Below, one piece after another: positions 18,445 through 22,454 of a DNA stretch of 22,454 nt; positions within the stretch are counted from its first letter, which is position 1, and the number at the start of each line of letters is the position of its first letter. The notes below the pieces were generated by a model, which had not been told where the DNA came from, searched no databases, and was given only the letters and a program-made list of their open reading frames with translations. The DNA lies in NCBI GenBank assembly GCA_036897095.1, contig JAYMSP010002798.1:1-22454 (forward strand), written 5' to 3'. A program made the translations under genes and the position numbers. This DNA is from Plantago elongata (Eukaryota > Streptophyta > Magnoliopsida > Lamiales > Plantaginaceae).

Positions 18445-20020
18445 CTAACTCATAGTTTGCAGTACCGTGGCCAACCTTGAAGCAGATGTCTCTGGGTTTC
18501 TACTTCTTGATTTTGGTTCTCTGCGTCGATCATCAGATTGTCCTGGGGCATTATTTCCATCTCTTCGGGGTTGATCCCCAGTTGCTCGTTGTCCATCAGC
18601 TGGGCTACCACGGCATAAATCCGAATTATGAGGAAAACCAGCTTGATCAGATTCCACAGCAGCTGCATAAGGATTTTGACCCGTCCTTGTTGGTGTCGAG
18701 GTGTTTGGTGATATGGCATTCCATGCAGTTCTTCCAGCCGTATTAATAGATGTTTGTATCCGCACTTGGCGAACTTGTTGTCTACTATTAGGATTCATAC
18801 TATGCAGTAAATCCTAATCCCATTCGGTCTCAGAATTTCCACTTCCTCATTCCTAGTAGTACCTGCAGTCCTTGTAGTTGTCCCATTCCTTTGGTGATTC
18901 GAATTCTGCTGGCCTTGCAAATTTGGGTTAGTTATGGTAGATTGTTGGGGGTTCCTGGCTCCCTGCTACCTACTCCCATTGTCGCTACCAACCTGATTTC
19001 AAATAGCAGGTTGCTTTTCCTCCGCCATTCAACTGCCATCCAATCGCCATATTCGTTGTTCTTCGCCTTGTCAACTAGCCATGTTGAGCCAACCTCGACT
19101 GCAAGGGCAGTCCTTTCCGGCCTGGTTTGAGAATACGTAGCAGGGGTATTCGCTGCAGGCTCTGTAAATGGAGTTTTTCCATAGTTAGCACAATTTGTTT
19201 CCGTATGGTTCACCCGTCCACAAATATAGCAGAGTTAGGGCAGATTTTCGTATACTACCTGGTAGATCTTTCCCCGGATGCGAAGTCCCATCTCCAAAGG
19301 CTTATGAGTCTCGACCTCAACACAAAATCTAGCAAACATCATTTCTTGGCTGAGAAAATGATGCCATCGATCTTAATCAGGTCACCAATGCATGCGGCTA
19401 ATTCTTGAATCACCGACTCCCTGAACATTTCGACAGGGAGATTGAGAATGCGAGCCCACGCAATTGTCTTCTCTACCCTATCTATGTCAGCTCTGAAGTT
19501 TGGTGTCCACTTCCTCACCGAGAGGAAGCTCCCCGCAAGCTGCCAAGGTCATTCAGTTAGTATCATCGAGCGTTTCTCCTCCGTTAAACCTTTGATACAA
19601 TAGCAGTTATGACCTAGGTCCATTAACTCAAAGAAATTTCCTCGAAGTGCCCATATTGTTTCCAATGTTGTCAACAGTGTTGGGTAATACTAAGGTTTTC
19701 CTGATCTTGATAACAATTGTATTCTTCCACGGATTTTCCTTGAGATTTTGCAATTCCATGTCGAACTCAACCTGTTTAAAGGGAAGTTCAGTGTTAGCAT
19801 AGAGACCTTAATCATAGAACGTTCAATTTCATTCTTCTTGTTATCAACCCGAACATCTTTAGGTCTTGGCATATTCAGGATCGCACTTGCATAGGAGGGG
19901 AGACGTGGTTCCAAGATCTTCCTGATCATCAGTAAAATCCATGTTTTCGTCTGGAGGTTCTTCGGGTTCTAAATCGTGTCCTCCAGCCCGGGAACGTTTG
20001 GTGGGATGCGTAGCATTCAT
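18445..20020 (-). pseudogene. LINE ORF1: DUF4283-type gag-like protein with CCHC knuckle, broken
   Basis: The start is the ATG at 20020, giving MNATHPTKRSRAGG followed by an acidic stretch, a usual plant L1 ORF1 opening. After a frameshift near 19900 the chain continues. At about 19720 it reads NPWKNTIVIKI, the conserved entry to the DUF4283 domain. Next come ELMDLGHNCY and, past an in-frame TGA at 19549-19551, PWQLAGSFLSVRKWTPNF and IAWARI, all hallmark phrases of this domain. A CCHC knuckle CYICGRVNHTETNC lies near 19190-19235. The last 118 codons (18798-18445) are Gln/Ser/Arg/Pro-rich and disordered. ORF1 of this type binds the element's RNA. At least three breaks disable it. Confidence 0.85.
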
Positions 20021-20104
20021 ATTTAGAGGGAAGGGATGTCCGATCGTATGGGAAGAGAGAGGAGGCCGGCGACTAGGGCAGGACTTGTTGGCAGAGTCCA
20101 GATC

Positions 20105-20119
20105 AATAAACCAACGATT
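20105..20119. repeat. LINE target-site duplication, 5' copy
   Basis: AATAAACCAACGATT, identical to 14165-14179. It abuts the 5' end of the LINE leader. Confidence 0.93.
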
Positions 20120-20265
20120 AACAAAATGGAAATTTGTATATTTCCATTTTATCCGAAAAAAGTATTTGAAATTTCACCGTCCGATTTTGGTAACTCTAGC
20201 TTGTTTTAGGAGATGTTGGGCCTCCCCCGGTACACTCCTACTTACAATAATCGTGGAATCAACAT
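20120..20265 (-). promoter_or_regulatory. Displaced upstream region of the KH gene
   Basis: Removing the LINE and one copy of its target duplication places this 146-bp stretch directly next to 14164, about 25-100 bp upstream of the KH first exon. On the minus strand it contains GGCCCAACA (complement of TGGGCC, a site II-type element common in promoters of plant housekeeping genes) near 20216-20224. It also holds AT-rich DNA with TATACAAAT next to the old junction. A perfect hairpin lies at 20123-20150. Promoter function is inferred from position. Confidence 0.45.
20123..20150. repeat. Perfect 11-bp inverted repeat
   Basis: AAAATGGAAAT (20123-20133) pairs exactly with ATTTCCATTTT (20140-20150) around a 6-base spacer. 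It lies three bases from the LINE target duplication. Confidence 0.9.
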
Positions 20266-21692
20266 TGTTGGTCCAGATAACGACAAATGAAAAGACTAGA
20301 GGGGGTGAATAGTCTTTTCAAACTTTTGTCGATAGACACTGTTTCTCAGAAATTGGAGGGTTTCTGATACTTAAATTCAGAGAGTGGAAGACTTTGCGAT
20401 AGATAAATAAGTTTTATGCTTTGCAATAATAATGTGTGTGTAATGCTTGAAAGATAAATACGAGTAAGTAAATAACACAACAAGTATAGTGGTACCTGGA
20501 GGGGCGTAATCCTCCAACTAATCCACTTCGGCCTTTCTGAGACCTGAAATTCAGTAGAACAGATAATTGAGTTCTCCTGACAATAATCATATTCTAAGAT
20601 TCCTACAAACAAATGGTTCCCAACCAAATGTTCCTCTTGAGTTGTTCACTAGCTCCTCGAGCCAAGTATTTCATCTACTCAAGATAACCTTGGAGCTATC
20701 TTTGATTTCCCAAATCAAGTACTTCATGTACTCCACACCTTGATGGTGTTGATTGTCAGAAAACTTCTCGTATAACTTTTAATTTATATTTTCAGAGAGC
20801 TTTGAAGAGATAGAACTATTTGATACACTTATTCAATATATGGTAGCTTCTCTTTTACTGACCCAAGTAATTGGTATTTGTTCTGGAGAATAAGCTTCAG
20901 AAAGGTATCTGAGAGTTCAACTCTTTCACGAATAACAATCTCTTGTTATAGGTTCAGGGCACTCACTTAGAACTACTAGTGATTCTTCGAGTTTTTCAGT
21001 CGCAACAGTATGCTTGGAGAATGTTAGTGAGATGCTTGAGAGAATACTTGTTTGAAAGTATATATGAGCGTATTTCGTGTGTGTATACTTCTCAGCTTCT
21101 AAGTGATTATATTTATAGATGAATATGAGAATCGTTTGAATAGTATCCATTGGACATACTCAAAACTTCAATCCGTTTATATCTCGAAATGATTACTCAA
21201 AAGTCCATGTCTCATTTTCAGAGTGGACTATGCATTGAGCGACTTTCGAGCCGGTGTAATAAATGCATTGTACTATTTCTTGTCTTGTAGTCTCAACGGA
21301 CACATGAGGCTTTCTAAAAGCTTAGCATGCTCCAATATTCAATGATGTCATATGTTCAGAGACTTGTTTTGTGCAAATAATACACTCTACAATATGATCT
21401 ATGCCATAGTATATCTTAGAACACATAACATTTTAGTTTTCATAAACTTGTGCAATTTTTAGTCTTCAATCTTCGATTAAAATCCATTTCTAGGATCCTT
21501 CTTCATGGCCTTCTTCAAAATATAAAATTACATCCAGAAACCTAATATTTCTAATACAAGTTTTACTAGGTTAACATACTAAATGATTTCCTCTTTTACA
21601 ATGTTCAAGTGAACTAAGAGTACTAGTCACCTTTTTGTACTAATATAAGTTATATGATGATTGATCAAAAATACTAACATATATTCTTAACA
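20266..21692 (-). mobile_element. Solo LTR of the same Copia family (1427 bp)
   Basis: It aligns end to end with the LTR at 3745-5187 (same TGTTGGTCCAG start and TTAACA end on the plus strand, same order of blocks). No primer-binding site, gag or polypurine tract lies on either side. The flanking five bases are AACAT (20261-20265) and TACAT (21693-21697), four of five identical, as expected of an aged target duplication. Solo LTRs arise by recombination between the two LTRs of a full element. Like the left element it points in the minus direction. Confidence 0.92.
21110..21117 (-). promoter_or_regulatory. TATA box of the solo LTR
   Basis: TATAAATA on the minus strand at the position matching 4604-4611 in the other LTR. 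A transcript from here would run toward the LINE and the KH gene. Confidence 0.55.
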
Positions 21693-22316
21693 TACATGAG
21701 ATGACACACGAATCACTTACACTTTGTGAGTAGGGGGTGCACCGGGGAGTCCCGATATCAAATAAACCAGTTATGGCTCGTCGCGATGTGTTGTCAGGTT
21801 CAATCCTACAAATTATATTACACTAATAATTAAGTTATGGCTCGTTCATGCGTTCAAAATTAATACTTGTAAATAACACATGGGGAGATTTGCAAAATTG
21901 ATCATCCAACTGATCTTCCTGTTCGGAATTGGTCAAAAAAAATTCGATTTTAATTTTGGTCCTAAGGACCGTAGAAACACACGTATAACAACTGAAAGTT
22001 TACAAATCAGTCCCAAAAGTTTCTATTCTGTATAAATAAACCACAAAATTTTTAATTTCTTATAAAAAAATCCAAAATATTTAAGAATTCAAATCTCACC
22101 CCACAACCTTTCCTCCACCACTTTCATGGTACAACCACCACCAAAATACTTTTAAAATTAATCTCACATTATTCAAAAATTAAAAAATATCCATTTTATC
22201 TCAAAAAAATAAAATCATAACTAAAGTATGAATAAAATCAAACTCCGGTGAAGCTCCGGCCACTTCGCATGTAAGAACCCCGAACTCCAGTAAACTCGCC
22301 CTAGCAATTTATCCGA

Positions 22317-22317
<1 letters not shown>
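21693..22317. other. Intergenic, nothing recognised
   Basis: AT-rich DNA. GTTATGGCTCGT occurs twice (near 21771 and 21834). The stretch 21930-22080 resembles decayed repeat DNA with A-runs. No gene or RNA feature is supported. Confidence 0.5.

Positions 22318-22359
<42 letters not shown>
22318..22359. repeat. (ATT)14 microsatellite
   Basis: Fourteen uninterrupted ATT units. Confidence 0.97.
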
Positions 22360-22454
22360 GTAAGAACCCTGGATTTTAGTACGTGTATTAGGAATTATTA
22401 ATATTAAAACTATTATTTCGAACTGTAAACCGACCCCTAACTCGACGCGTGCGA
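22359..22454 (+). repeat. Possible start of an LTR, cut by the window edge
   Basis: TGTAAGAACCCTGGATTTTA begins right after the microsatellite. Many plant Gypsy LTRs begin TGTAA(G/C)A(A/C)CCC. A related string, GTAAGAACCCCGAACTCCAG, lies upstream at 22271-22290. Without the other end this is only a suggestion. Confidence 0.2.

Larger units (their letters stand above)
14180..20104 (-). mobile_element. L1-type LINE, near full length (5.9 kb), broken
   Basis: On the minus strand the order is: 5' leader (20104-20021); ORF1 with DUF4283-like and CCHC domains; ORF2 with endonuclease, reverse transcriptase, zf-RVT and RNase H; then a degenerate A-rich tail (14197-14180). A perfect 15-bp repeat AATAAACCAACGATT flanks it at 14165-14179 and 20105-20119, marking target-primed integration. 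The complete 5' leader suggests little or no 5' truncation. Frameshifts and stops in both frames make it non-autonomous. It lies in the same orientation as the KH gene, ending within about 100 bp of that gene's first exon. Confidence 0.95.

Noticed and set aside
20346..21150. Minus-strand open frames within the solo LTR
   Set aside because: Non-coding LTR sequence; no domain, and the matching frames are not kept in the other LTR copy.

Overview
This window is nuclear DNA of a flowering plant, most likely a eudicot. It is AT-rich, holds one spliced gene whose introns are all GT-AG, and is crowded with plant-type retroelements (Copia LTR, L1-type LINE with plant ORF1 and RNase H domains, solo LTR, MITE-like pieces). 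No rRNA, tRNA, CRISPR array or bacterial-style operon is visible. Almost all real coding sequence lies on the minus strand.

Layout. (1) 1-5187: the 5' part of a decayed Ty1/Copia retrotransposon on the minus strand. In element order it has a 1.44-kb 5' LTR, a primer-binding-site-like sequence, gag with a zinc knuckle and a coiled-coil extension, a protease motif, and integrase. The reverse transcriptase half lies beyond base 1. (2) 5188-8349: gene-poor DNA with a foldback repeat, small tandem duplications, a dispersed hairpin-bearing repeat and a Stowaway-like end. (3) 8350-about 14140: one intact gene on the minus strand encoding a plant multi-KH-domain RNA-binding protein. It has seven coding exons (2007 nt, 668 residues) plus at least one upstream non-coding exon across a 2.1-kb leader intron. 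(4) 14180-20104: a 5.9-kb, essentially full-length but broken L1-type LINE on the minus strand, bounded by a perfect 15-bp target-site duplication. (5) 20120-20265: a 146-bp sliver that was directly upstream of the KH gene before the LINE inserted. (6) 20266-21692: a solo LTR of the same Copia family as the element at the left edge, same orientation. (7) 21693-22454: AT-rich DNA ending in an (ATT)14 microsatellite and a possible start of another LTR.

How it fits together. The only gene likely to be working is the KH-protein gene. Its core promoter region has been separated from its upstream DNA by the LINE, and a solo LTR with a TATA box sits further upstream in the same transcriptional direction. 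The most interesting point is therefore how this gene is transcribed now. A second point is that the first two of its five KH domains have lost the RNA-gripping GXXG loop. I did not find evidence for a wholly new biological system.
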